Shown here: in pieces, positions 36,164 to 44,794 of the stretch
Numbering within the stretch: position 1 is the stretch's first letter
Layout: every line of letters begins with the position of its first letter
DNA from: Deltaproteobacteria bacterium HGW-Deltaproteobacteria-12
GTDB taxonomy: Bacteria; Desulfobacterota; Syntrophia; Syntrophales; Smithellaceae
Assembly: GCA_002840565.1 (NCBI GenBank)
Contig: PHBK01000007.1
Coordinates: 1-64,000, forward strand
Reading direction: 5' to 3'
DNA length: 64,000 bases
The notes under the pieces: generated by a model
Database searches by the model: none
Told to the model about the DNA's origin: nothing
What the model saw: the letters and a program-made list of their open reading frames with translations, nothing else
Made by a program: the position numbers and the translations under genes

Positions 36164-36637
36164 ATGGTCACTTTAAAAACGACAGTAAAAGTCAAAGGCA
36201 TTACCTCAAAGGATATCTACAATTTTATGCTGAATTGTACCGACGCGGATTACCAACGATGGTGGAAGGGTACTCATTTGTTCTGTCATACAGTCAAAAA
36301 ATATCCCGGCAATATCGGGAATGTTATATATGTGGACGAATATGTGGGTAAATACAGACTTAAGGGATACACCGTTATCACCAGGTTGGTTCCTTACAGC
36401 GAGATGGTTTATCAGATCAAAAAAATGGTCAAATTACCGGCACGGTTCACCATGAAATTCGAAGACGTGGAAGACGGGATCAATATTATCCATATCGTAG
36501 AAGCCGGATTTCACGGGATAGGAAAAATATTTGATCCTTTAATTCGATTATATTTAAGTGACGAATATGAAGCCAACCTTAATGCTCACGCTCAAGAGGA
36601 GTTTCCCAAATTGGCTACAATGTTGGCAAAAAATTGA
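36164..36637 (+). CDS. SRPBCC/START-like protein
   Basis: Protein of 157 residues of the SRPBCC ligand-binding type: an N-terminal strand (VTLKTTVKVKGITSKDIYNFML), GTHLFCHTVKKYPGNIGNV, a strand-rich middle and a long C-terminal helix that closes the pocket (DEYEANLNAHAQEEFPKLATML). It is the second such gene in this operon, though the two are not close copies. No enzymatic motif. RBS AAGGAGAT precedes the ATG. Confidence 0.72.
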   Translation: MVTLKTTVKVKGITSKDIYNFMLNCTDADYQRWWKGTHLFCHTVKKYPGNIGNVIYVDEYVGKYRLKGYTVITRLVPYSEMVYQIKKMVKLPARFTMKFEDVEDGINIIHIVEAGFHGIGKIFDPLIRLYLSDEYEANLNAHAQEEFPKLATMLAKN

Positions 36638-36714
36638 TTTTGCAAATTCATGGAATATTAAGAGTTGGCAGATAGTACGAACAAACTGGTTAATGGCTTC
36701 AGGAGGAATCAATT

Positions 36715-37536
36715 ATGTCACATCATAAACTGTTTTTGGGATGGAATAATCCGGGAAAGGCGCTCATAACCGGTGCATCATCGGGCATAGGAGCTTCCTA
36801 TGCAAAGCTGCTTGCGGAAAAAGGTTTTGATTTGATTTTACTTGCGCGCCGCAAGGAACGGCTTCAATCTCTCGCGGACAAACTACAAACTGATTATTCT
36901 ATCCGTTGCGAAATAATATCGGCTGATCTCGCGAACTGCGAAGAAATTAATAAAGTGGTTAATTATATTCATCAGGTAGATAATCTGGATATTCTGATCA
37001 ATAATGCGGGATTTGCTACAGTCGGTTATTTCGCTGATGTCCCTCTTGAAAAATCCATGCGTATGTTTCACGTGCATATGACCGCATCCTTGCAACTCAG
37101 CCATGCCGCGCTTCAGGGTATGCTGAAAAGAAAACGCGGAGCAATCATCAATGTATCATCCATGGGTGCTTTTTTGCTGACACCCGGCAACGTTTTATAT
37201 GACGCAACGAAATCTTATCTTGTCACATTTTCGGAAAACCTGGCACTGGAAGTAAAAGACAAAGGAATTAGGATTCAGGCATTATGCCCTGGCTTCACGC
37301 GCACGGAATTTCATGAGGTTGGTGATTTCAAAAATTTTGACAGAAGTGTGATCCCCAATTCATTATGGATGATGCCGGATGAAGTTGCCTCATTGTCTCT
37401 GAAGGTCATGGAAATAAATAAGAAGATTGTTTTTATCCCAGGCTGGAAAAAGCGTCTGCTTAAATGGATTATTCTGCACAATTCGACTATCCGCAAAATC
37501 ATACAAAACAAAGTCAGAGAAAGAGATTTAGGTTGA
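36715..37536 (+). CDS. short-chain dehydrogenase/reductase
   Basis: SDR oxidoreductase of 273 residues. Cofactor motif TGASSGIGASYAK, NNAGFA, the catalytic Ser in NVSSMGAF, and YDATKSY for the Tyr/Lys pair. The C-terminus is longer and basic (KRLLKWIILHNSTIRKI), which may touch the membrane. Substrate unknown. It shares the MarR operon with lipid-binding and methyltransferase-like proteins. Confidence 0.92.
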   Translation: MSHHKLFLGWNNPGKALITGASSGIGASYAKLLAEKGFDLILLARRKERLQSLADKLQTDYSIRCEIISADLANCEEINKVVNYIHQVDNLDILINNAGFATVGYFADVPLEKSMRMFHVHMTASLQLSHAALQGMLKRKRGAIINVSSMGAFLLTPGNVLYDATKSYLVTFSENLALEVKDKGIRIQALCPGFTRTEFHEVGDFKNFDRSVIPNSLWMMPDEVASLSLKVMEINKKIVFIPGWKKRLLKWIILHNSTIRKIIQNKVRERDLG

Positions 37537-37620
37537 TCTAGTTTTAAGTAGAATCAAAATGAGCTTGATATATATTTCTGTAATGTATGGGCAAGCTTTT
37601 TGATTTAGGAGATAAATATA

Positions 37621-38280
37621 ATGGCAAAAATTCATTTATTGCAGGAAAAACTGAAAGATGAAAGAGGAAGAAAAGTAATTTTTCTTTCCCATTGTTTGCT
37701 GAATGAAAATACCCGTTATTTAGGGGGCGCTTTTCGAAAAGCCGGCATAGATGAACTCATCGATGAGCTACAGAAACAAGGCATCGGTATTGTTCAGATG
37801 AAGTGTCCCGAACAAAAAACGTGGGGTGGTGTTCTAAAGCGTGAAATGCTTATGGGGTATGGTATTAGCGGAACCCCCATGAATGCTTTTCGCAAACCAT
37901 ATATGTTGTTTTTCTTATGGAAGAGCAGGAGATCATTTAGAAAGATTGCGAAAGATGTTGTAGCAGAAATTAAAGATTACATTGATTCCGGTTTTGATGT
38001 GGTGGGAATTGTCGGAATTAAGGGTTCACCTTCGTGCGGAGTATCCGCCGCATTGGATTTAAAAAAATCTGCGGAATTTGCCGCCTATCTGGAGATCGAA
38101 AAACTAAACAAGGAATATTTTAACCAATATTGTTACAAGAAATGCCTAGTCAATAAAAGCGGTATTTTTTTCGATGAATTAAAACAGGAATTATATGCTC
38201 ATCATATAAAAGTAAATTTCTTTGAACACGATCTGCTGACGGAACTTCAGGGGAAAATCAGTAATATTAATTTCAAATAA
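37621..38280 (+). CDS. DUF523-like protein
   Basis: Protein of 219 residues with the Cys pattern of DUF523-type proteins: SHCLLNENTRYLGG near the start, MKCPEQKTW in the middle, and GIKGSPSCGVS later, with two further Cys (CYKKCL). The family is linked to desulfuration or sulfur-atom handling, but no certain function can be given. A possible Fe-S or zinc site by the Cys set. Sixth gene of the MarR-controlled run counting the regulator. Confidence 0.72.
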   Translation: MAKIHLLQEKLKDERGRKVIFLSHCLLNENTRYLGGAFRKAGIDELIDELQKQGIGIVQMKCPEQKTWGGVLKREMLMGYGISGTPMNAFRKPYMLFFLWKSRRSFRKIAKDVVAEIKDYIDSGFDVVGIVGIKGSPSCGVSAALDLKKSAEFAAYLEIEKLNKEYFNQYCYKKCLVNKSGIFFDELKQELYAHHIKVNFFEHDLLTELQGKISNINFK

Positions 38281-38326
38281 ATCAAGTGAATCATACTTTG
38301 GTATGGACATAGAAAGGAGAATAAAC

Positions 38327-38803
38327 ATGCAAGACTCGTTGCGCACCGGTATTTGTTTTGGACTCACATCAGCGGTAATAACTACACTCGGGTTGATGAT
38401 CGGTTTGCATTCTGGAACAGGTTCTAAAATGGTCGTTCTCGGCGGTATTTTAACAATCGCTATTGCCGATGCCTTTTCCGATGCACTTGGCATTCATGTT
38501 TCGGAAGAGTCCGAAAACATTCACACAACCAAGCAAATCTGGATTTCTACCATCGCAACGTTCATGGCAAAATTTATTTTCGCTTTGACATTTATAATCC
38601 CGGTTATTTTTCTTCCTCTCTTAACAGCTATCATAGTCAGTCTCGTATGGGGATTGTCCATTCTTACAGTTCTAAGTTATATTATTGCAAAAGCTCAAGA
38701 CGAACGGCCATGGAAAGTGGTCGGAGAGCATGTCTTAATAGCCGTTGTTGTGATTGCCATTACACATGTGGTTGGCGACTGGGTGGCTACTCTTGGGTAC
38801 TAA
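38327..38803 (+). CDS. VIT1/CCC1-like membrane protein
   Basis: Membrane protein of 158 residues with about four to five helices. The motif IAIADAFSDALGIHVSEES is like the metal-binding turn of vacuolar iron transporter/CCC1 proteins, which carry Fe(II) or Mn(II). It is shorter than typical members (about 220) and lacks a clear soluble metal-binding domain, so the assignment is tentative. ATG 38327 is chosen because AAAGGAG lies upstream. Confidence 0.68.
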   Translation: MQDSLRTGICFGLTSAVITTLGLMIGLHSGTGSKMVVLGGILTIAIADAFSDALGIHVSEESENIHTTKQIWISTIATFMAKFIFALTFIIPVIFLPLLTAIIVSLVWGLSILTVLSYIIAKAQDERPWKVVGEHVLIAVVVIAITHVVGDWVATLGY

Positions 38804-38829
38804 ATCATACTCGGCACAAAGGAGAAAAA

Positions 38830-39675
38830 ATGAAAAGAAGAATATTTTCAGCTGTATTTATTTTGATTGGATTATTAGTTCTTGCTTTAATCATTCACAT
38901 CAAATCATCAGATAATATAAATACAATTGAGCTTCCCGAAGAAATAATAGTGTTAAAGTTTGAGTTTACAAATGTTTTTTTGGTTCCCATCAATGATGGG
39001 TATGTTTTAATTGATAATGCTTATGAAAAAGAATATAATTTATTCCTTAACTATTTAAAAAATAAAAACATTTCTATAAAAGATATTAAATATATTCTGT
39101 TAACGCACCATCACGATGACCATGTTGGTTTCTTGAATAAAATAGTAGCCGAAAATGAAAGTGTTCGAATTGTATTAGCTAAAGAAACAGCTGAATTGCT
39201 CAGAAAAGGTAAAAATAATATGGAAAATGGAGGAGGTATCGTTAATCCCACTATTTATACACTATTTAGAATTAAACAAATGCTCACTCCTAGTTGGAAC
39301 CTAACTTTTCCACCATATATTATTTGTGAAAGCGATATTATTATTGTTGAAGATTATTTTGATTTAACAAGTATACTTGGGATAAATTTAGTGGCAATTC
39401 ACACACTAGGCCATTCGTCTGATTCTACTACATTCATTTATAATGAGAAAATTGCTTTCTGTGGTGACTTGGCATCTAACTTTCTAAATTGGGCTGGTGC
39501 TAATTATTCAACGCTATTTAACGAAGATATAAATATTGTATATGAATCGTGGAAGAAACTGATAGATATTAAAATTGATACTATTGCTACTGCACATGGG
39601 AAATCATTTCATATAAAAAATCTTGAAAACAGTATTTTTAAGAATAGCCAAAGCAACATTGTCAAATTATTTTAG
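38830..39675 (+). CDS. membrane-anchored metallo-beta-lactamase-fold hydrolase
   Basis: MBL-fold protein of 281 residues. An N-terminal hydrophobic segment (about 4-24) anchors it. LLTHHHDDHVG supplies the HxHxDH metal site, HTLGHSSDS the next His, CGDLA the bridging Asp, and TAHGKSF a final His. The gene is markedly AT-rich compared with its neighbours and uses many Asn, Ile and Lys codons, which suggests recent transfer. The last gene of the run; 26 bases separate it from the VIT-like gene. Confidence 0.85.
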   Translation: MKRRIFSAVFILIGLLVLALIIHIKSSDNINTIELPEEIIVLKFEFTNVFLVPINDGYVLIDNAYEKEYNLFLNYLKNKNISIKDIKYILLTHHHDDHVGFLNKIVAENESVRIVLAKETAELLRKGKNNMENGGGIVNPTIYTLFRIKQMLTPSWNLTFPPYIICESDIIIVEDYFDLTSILGINLVAIHTLGHSSDSTTFIYNEKIAFCGDLASNFLNWAGANYSTLFNEDINIVYESWKKLIDIKIDTIATAHGKSFHIKNLENSIFKNSQSNIVKLF

Positions 39676-40004
39676 GAGACACCGAACAACTGTTTCAACC
39701 TGATATTGCTAAACAATGCAGGTTAAGCAAATGTTAAACATTTCGAACGTAAATCATTAAAATATTTGTTCACAGGGATTATTGACTCGTAGGTGACAGA
39801 GATAACAGATATAGTTCAACTTTGCCATAATGTTGCCTGTACAATGCGGGTAGTAATCTGCTAGACAAGCATATCAATCAAGAATATTGACTCCAATAAA
39901 TGATGTTTAATCTTTCAGGGCAATCAAGTGCATTGATAAGTAGATGAAGTTAGGCTGCTCACTATCCGGCATTGATCTCATCCCTGTTATTTTCTTTACA
40001 GAAA
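39676..40004. other. intergenic stretch without a recognised gene
   Basis: 329 bases of AT-rich DNA between the MarR-cluster end and the convergent paaK. I see no open frame with homology, no clear terminator and no mobile-element end. It may be remnant DNA at the edge of the accessory segment. Confidence 0.5.
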
Positions 40005-41312
40005 CTAAATCCGCCTTTGATCCACCACCTTGCGAATCTTTCCCTCCGTCCGGGGTAAGCTGTTGGCTTCCACTAACTTCACCGATACTCCGATGCCGGT
40101 TACCGACGCGATGCGCTGTTTCAGAGTTTCCAGAAAAGAGCGCTGTTTCTGCAGCTCCAGGGAGAATATCTTGCTGGTGATTTCAATTACCACCTCCAGG
40201 GAATCCATTGCTCCTTTGCGTTCAATAATAATCTGATAGGGGGCCTCCCCCTGGGCGCTGCTGATGATGGCCTCTTCAATTTGCGAAGGATATACATTGA
40301 TGCCCCGGATAATCAGCATGTCGTCGGAACGCCGCAAGACTCTCTGCATGCGCACGAGAGTTCGGCCGCAGGCGCAGGGCGCATAATCCAGGCAGGTTAT
40401 ATCTCCGGTGCGGTAACGGATCATCGGGAAGGCTTCCTTGGTCAGTGTCGTCAGCACCAATTCACCCTCCCGGCCGGCCTCGAGCACCGCCCCTGTCTGC
40501 GGATCAATAATTTCCGGAATAAAAGAGTCTTCATAAATATGCATGCCGCTTTTGCATTGACACTCGCCGGCAATACCCGGGCCGATCACTTCCGAAATTC
40601 CGTAGTTATCCGTTGCACTGAGACAAAGCCGGCTTTCGATTTCCCGACGCATATTCTCCGACCAAGGTTCTCCGCCAAAAAGGCCGAATTTGAGGGTAAG
40701 CGTTTTCGCATCGATGCCGGACTGGCTGATACGGTCGGCGAGCTGCAAGGCGTAACTCGGTGTGCTGACCAGAACGGTTGTTTTATAATCCTGCATAATC
40801 AGAATTTGCTTTTCCGTGTTGCCCGTGCCCATCGGAATTACCGAAGCCCCGATTACTTCCGCGCCGTAATGGACCCCGAAACCGCCGGTAAAAAGACCGT
40901 AGCTGAAAGCTATCTGCACGAGATCATCGGAAGTTACGCCGGCGGCCGTCATAAAACGGGCGACAAGATTAGACCAGATGCGGATATCGTTTTTAGTATA
41001 ACCGACGACTATCGGTTTGCTGGTTGTTCCTGAAGACGAATGAATGCGGACTACTTCCCGCAGCGGTACGGCGAACATTCCATATGGATAGTTAATGCGC
41101 AAATCCTCTTTAGTCGTGAAAGGAAGTTTCGTCAGATCGGCAAGAGATCGAATGTCCTCCGGTATGATACCGGGCTGGGCGAACTTTTTCCGGTAATGAG
41201 TAACGTTCTTATGCACCCGGTTGATTGTCGCCTGCAGTCTTTCCAATTGCAGTTGCTCCAGTTCGTCGCGCGACATACACTCATGAGCCGAATCCCAGAT
41301 GTTCATACTCAA
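40005..41312 (-). CDS. paaK: phenylacetate-CoA ligase
   Basis: AMP-forming aryl-CoA ligase of 435 residues. The ATP/AMP motif SSSGTTSKPIVVGYT, the middle FGGEPWSENMRREIESRL, YRTGDITCLD, and the C-terminal RSDDMLIIRGINVYPSQIEEAI are diagnostic. It converts phenylacetate (or another arylacetate such as 4-hydroxyphenylacetate) to the CoA thioester. It ends the livKHMGF operon and is preceded 7 bases upstream by livF, so uptake and activation are encoded together. Confidence 0.93.
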   Translation of the reverse strand: MSMNIWDSAHECMSRDELEQLQLERLQATINRVHKNVTHYRKKFAQPGIIPEDIRSLADLTKLPFTTKEDLRINYPYGMFAVPLREVVRIHSSSGTTSKPIVVGYTKNDIRIWSNLVARFMTAAGVTSDDLVQIAFSYGLFTGGFGVHYGAEVIGASVIPMGTGNTEKQILIMQDYKTTVLVSTPSYALQLADRISQSGIDAKTLTLKFGLFGGEPWSENMRREIESRLCLSATDNYGISEVIGPGIAGECQCKSGMHIYEDSFIPEIIDPQTGAVLEAGREGELVLTTLTKEAFPMIRYRTGDITCLDYAPCACGRTLVRMQRVLRRSDDMLIIRGINVYPSQIEEAIISSAQGEAPYQIIIERKGAMDSLEVVIEITSKIFSLELQKQRSFLETLKQRIASVTGIGVSVKLVEANSLPRTEGKIRKVVDQRRI

Positions 41313-41319
41313 CCTCCTT

Positions 41320-42063
41320 TTATCTCTCCCAGATTTCTTTTTTATCCCTGCCCAGGTAGGCCCGCTGCACGTCTTTATTGCCCAGTAATTCGGCGGCAGT
41401 TCCTTCCAGAATCATTTTCCCCGTTTCCATCACATAGCCGCGATGGGCCATTTTCAGGGCGGCACGGGCATTCTGTTCCACCAATAAAACGGTTGTTTTC
41501 TTTTCCTTCGACAGATTTTCAATAACCCGGAATATTTCCTGGACAATCATCGGGGCAAGTCCCATCGAGGGCTCATCGAGCAGTAAAAGCTTTGGTTTGG
41601 CCATCAGTGCACGGCCGACGGAAAGCATCTGCTGTTCTCCGCCCGACAGCGTTCCGGCCAGCTGTTTTCTTCGTGTGTGCAATATGGGAAATAAATCGTA
41701 AATCTCGGCGGCGGTGTTTTTTGCCTCCGCACGGCCCGTCCGGGAGCGGTAATGCTGATAAGCGCCCAGTTCCAGATTATCTTCCACTGAAAGCGGTTTG
41801 AAGACCTGCCGGCCTTCCGGAACCTGCGATATGCCCAGTCTGACGATCTGGCTAGGGGCAAGATTGCCGATTGATTTTCCGGCGAAGAGAATCTCGCCGC
41901 TTTGCACCGGCACAATGCAGGACAAAGAATTAAGCAGGGTGGTTTTGCCGGCTCCATTGGCGCCGATAAGCGTGACGATCTCCCCTTCGTTTAAATGCAG
42001 GGAAACATTTTTCAAGGCATGGACCTGACCGTAGTAAGTATTGATGTTCTTGATCTTCAGCAT
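41320..42063 (-). CDS. livF: LIV-type ABC transporter ATPase (LivF)
   Basis: ATPase of 247 residues. Walker A GANGAGKTTLL, signature LSGGEQQML, Walker B LLLLDEPSMGLAP, switch His replaced by Gln/Asn (VEQNARAA) as in LivF. It pairs with LivG on the membrane proteins. The order LivM-LivG-LivF-PaaK and short spacing indicate one transcript. Confidence 0.95.
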   Translation of the reverse strand: MLKIKNINTYYGQVHALKNVSLHLNEGEIVTLIGANGAGKTTLLNSLSCIVPVQSGEILFAGKSIGNLAPSQIVRLGISQVPEGRQVFKPLSVEDNLELGAYQHYRSRTGRAEAKNTAAEIYDLFPILHTRRKQLAGTLSGGEQQMLSVGRALMAKPKLLLLDEPSMGLAPMIVQEIFRVIENLSKEKKTTVLLVEQNARAALKMAHRGYVMETGKMILEGTAAELLGNKDVQRAYLGRDKKEIWER

Positions 42064-42108
42064 AGCAACCTTGTAAAAAGTCTATTTTTCAATTTGCCGG
42101 CTTCGTCG

Positions 42109-42861
42109 TCAGCCGTCTCCCAGATATGCGGCTATCACCGCCTTATTTTCCTGAATCTCGCGCGGCGTACCGCAAGCCAGCTTTTTCCCCAGATTTAAAA
42201 CGATCACAGAGTCGCAAACGTCCATCACCAGATCCATATCGTGCTCCACCAGCACGATGGTTACGCCCGATTCCCTGATTTTACGGATGAGCAAAGCCAG
42301 TTGCGCCGTTTCCTGACTGTTTAGTCCCGCCGCCGGTTCGTCCATCAGGATCAGCTGCGGCTCCACGGCCAGGGCCCGGGCAATCTCCAGGATCCGTCCC
42401 TTGCCGAAAGGCAGATTATGAGCGGTATTTGCCGCCTCGGCGGCCAGGCCGGTAAATTTCAGCCAGTGCAAGGCCTTTTCCTTGATTTGCTTTTCTTCTT
42501 TAATCTGCCCGGGTAGTTTAAACGCACAGGAAATTATGCCGCTTCTGCTTTTGGTATGGAGTCCGACCATCACGTTTTCCAGCACTGTCATCTTCCCGAA
42601 AAGCTCCACGTTCTGGAAAGTGCGCACGAGACCCAGCGCAGCGAGTAGTTCCGTCGGCAGGAGGGAAATATCTTTACTTCCCAGATAAACCTTTCCCGCT
42701 GTCTGCGTATAAAGGCCGGTTACAATATTAAATAATGTTGTTTTGCCTGCGCCGTTCGGGCCGATAACGCCGGTTATGGAGCCTTTCTTGACCTCCAGGG
42801 AGACATCCTCAAGAGCGGTAAGCCCGCCGAAAATTTTGGTTATCCCTTCAAGTCTAAGCAT
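42109..42861 (-). CDS. livG: LIV-type ABC transporter ATPase (LivG)
   Basis: ATPase of 250 residues. Walker A GPNGAGKTTLFN, the signature region LPFGKGRILEIARAL (LivG form of the signature), Walker B LILMDEPAAGLN, and EHDMDLV switch His. It overlaps the end of livM by 8 bases, so translation is probably coupled. Confidence 0.95.
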   Translation of the reverse strand: MLRLEGITKIFGGLTALEDVSLEVKKGSITGVIGPNGAGKTTLFNIVTGLYTQTAGKVYLGSKDISLLPTELLAALGLVRTFQNVELFGKMTVLENVMVGLHTKSRSGIISCAFKLPGQIKEEKQIKEKALHWLKFTGLAAEAANTAHNLPFGKGRILEIARALAVEPQLILMDEPAAGLNSQETAQLALLIRKIRESGVTIVLVEHDMDLVMDVCDSVIVLNLGKKLACGTPREIQENKAVIAAYLGDG

Positions 42862-43828
42862 GCTTTGCCCCCCGGCTTTTTATTTTTTCGCCGGCCAGTT
42901 CAGCTATCTGCTGCAAACCGCTGATCAGGCCGCCGGGCATGTACATAGTCATGATAATCAGCATCAGGCCGTAAACAATAATGTCAAAATCATGCAAGAC
43001 ACGGAGGAATTCCGGCAGTATGGTTAAAATTGCCGCACCGAGGAAGGAACCGTAAATGCTTCCCAGGCCGCCGATGATCACCATGGTCAACAGTTCAATG
43101 GAAAAGTTAAACCCGAATGAAGTCGGAGAAATGAAAGTCATGGTGTGAGCATATAAGCTGCCGGCAATCGCTGAAATAACGGCGGAAACAGTAAATATCT
43201 GAACTTTGAGCCGCCGGGCGTTGACGCCCATAACCCGGGCAGCGACTTCCGAATCGGCAATCGCCCGCAACGCGCGCCCGATGCGTGATTGAGACAAGTT
43301 GATTGATAACAGCATGACCAGCAGGGTAAAGATCCAGATCAGATAATAATTGTTCCAATCGTTGTCGAAGACCAGGGAACCGATATTAATGTTGGGAATG
43401 CCAGAAAATCCGGATGGTCCTCCGGTGACCGATACGGTTTCATTAAAGATGATAAACATGATAATGCCGAAACCGAGTGTCGCCATTGCCAGGTAATGCC
43501 CTTTCAATTTTAAAATTGGGAAGCCGATAACAAAGGCGAGGACGCCATTGGCGGCAGCGGCAAGGGCGAGGGCCAGCCAGGGGTCAAGACCGAACCTGGC
43601 CGTAAGAATCCCCGAAATATATGCCCCTGATCCGAAGAAAGCGGCATGTCCGAGGGAAATCTGCCCGGCATAGCCCAGCAGAAGATTCAGCGCCACGGCC
43701 AGCATGGTGTTGATGCCGATAAAAACCAGCACATTGAGAAAATAGCTGCCCTGCAGAAAGAAAGGTGTAATCAATACGGCCAGCGTAAAGATCAGAAATA
43801 TTATTATTTCACGTTTTTCTTTGGTCAT
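42854..43828 (-). CDS. livM: LIV-type ABC transporter permease (LivM)
   Basis: Permease of 324 residues with about nine to ten membrane helices. Family core GYAGQISLGHAAFFGSGAY and later GGLGSIYGSFLGA. Forms a membrane heterodimer with LivH. Its stop overlaps the start of livG. Confidence 0.95.
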   Translation of the reverse strand: MTKEKREIIIFLIFTLAVLITPFFLQGSYFLNVLVFIGINTMLAVALNLLLGYAGQISLGHAAFFGSGAYISGILTARFGLDPWLALALAAAANGVLAFVIGFPILKLKGHYLAMATLGFGIIMFIIFNETVSVTGGPSGFSGIPNINIGSLVFDNDWNNYYLIWIFTLLVMLLSINLSQSRIGRALRAIADSEVAARVMGVNARRLKVQIFTVSAVISAIAGSLYAHTMTFISPTSFGFNFSIELLTMVIIGGLGSIYGSFLGAAILTILPEFLRVLHDFDIIVYGLMLIIMTMYMPGGLISGLQQIAELAGEKIKSRGAKHA

Positions 43829-43842
43829 GGCTGTTTTTGCAA

Positions 43843-44727
43843 CTAAACTCTTTCCGTTTCCTTCTGCTTAAATAAGCCTTCCGGCCGCACAAAAAGGATT
43901 AACAATAAAATTATGAAAGCAATAGCATCTTTATAGCTGGCGGATATGTAACCGGCGCCGAGTGATTCCAATAATCCCAGCAGCAAGCCGCCCATGATTG
44001 TTCCCAGGCCGCTGCTCATGCCGCCGATAATCACCGCGCAAAAACCCTTCAGCCCAAGCATGACGCCGACATCGAAAGAAGTCATCGTCAACGGCGCGAT
44101 GATTATTCCCGCCATGGAACCGATAGCGGAACTGATGACGAAGGAAAGCAGCACCATGGTCTTGACATTGATTCCGACAAGGCTGGCGGCCTGACTGTTA
44201 TAGGCGCAGGCGCGCATGGCCTTGCCGACGATGCTGTAATTAAAAAACAACTTGTTGGCGGCAATGATCAGCAGGGTTATGGCGAAAATCCAGAGATGCT
44301 GGGGTAGGATTGTTGCTCCGGCTATATACAGCGGGTCATTGCCGGAAAAGGACGGGACGGCGGAAGTATCTTTTCCCCAGACCAGCATGGCAATGCCGCG
44401 GATCAGAATGCTGGCGCCGATGGTTATAATTACCATGCTCAGCGGCGGGGCATTTTTCAGAGGCCTGATGGCCAGCCGCTCAAAGGCAATGCCGACGACG
44501 GTAGAAATTAAGATGGCCAGAACAATTGCCGGAATTAAAGAGAAATGCAGCAAGGCAAGAAAAAAAAGCGTCAGCATGCCTCCCAGCATGACAAACTCAC
44601 CCTGGGCAAAATTGATGATCCCGGTGGCATTGTAAATAATGGCAAAGCCGAAACCAATCAGCGCATAAATAGCTCCGTTGGAGAGCCCTGATAAAATATA
44701 TTGAAATAATTGACTCGAGTTATCCAT
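43843..44727 (-). CDS. livH: LIV-type ABC transporter permease (LivH)
   Basis: Permease of 294 residues. Core IINFAQGEFVMLGGML and GGMSSGLGTIMGGLLLG are typical of LivH. ATG 44727 is taken as start (MDNSSQLFQYILSGLSNGAI); upstream codons to 44847 run into a region holding the intercistronic hairpin and have no homology. Confidence 0.93.
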   Translation of the reverse strand: MDNSSQLFQYILSGLSNGAIYALIGFGFAIIYNATGIINFAQGEFVMLGGMLTLFFLALLHFSLIPAIVLAILISTVVGIAFERLAIRPLKNAPPLSMVIITIGASILIRGIAMLVWGKDTSAVPSFSGNDPLYIAGATILPQHLWIFAITLLIIAANKLFFNYSIVGKAMRACAYNSQAASLVGINVKTMVLLSFVISSAIGSMAGIIIAPLTMTSFDVGVMLGLKGFCAVIIGGMSSGLGTIMGGLLLGLLESLGAGYISASYKDAIAFIILLLILFVRPEGLFKQKETERV

Positions 44728-44743
44728 ATTTTTTATATAGTAA

Positions 44744-44774
44744 GAGCAACGCCGGAATGAATCCGGCGTTGCTC
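44744..44774. repeat. 13-base perfect hairpin between livK and livH
   Basis: GAGCAACGCCGGA (44744-44756) pairs perfectly with TCCGGCGTTGCTC (44762-44774) around a 5-base loop. No T-run follows on either strand, so it probably protects the livK message or weakens read-through rather than acting as a full terminator, raising binding protein over permease. Confidence 0.7.
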
Positions 44775-44794
44775 CTGCCGCAATAAATACACAC

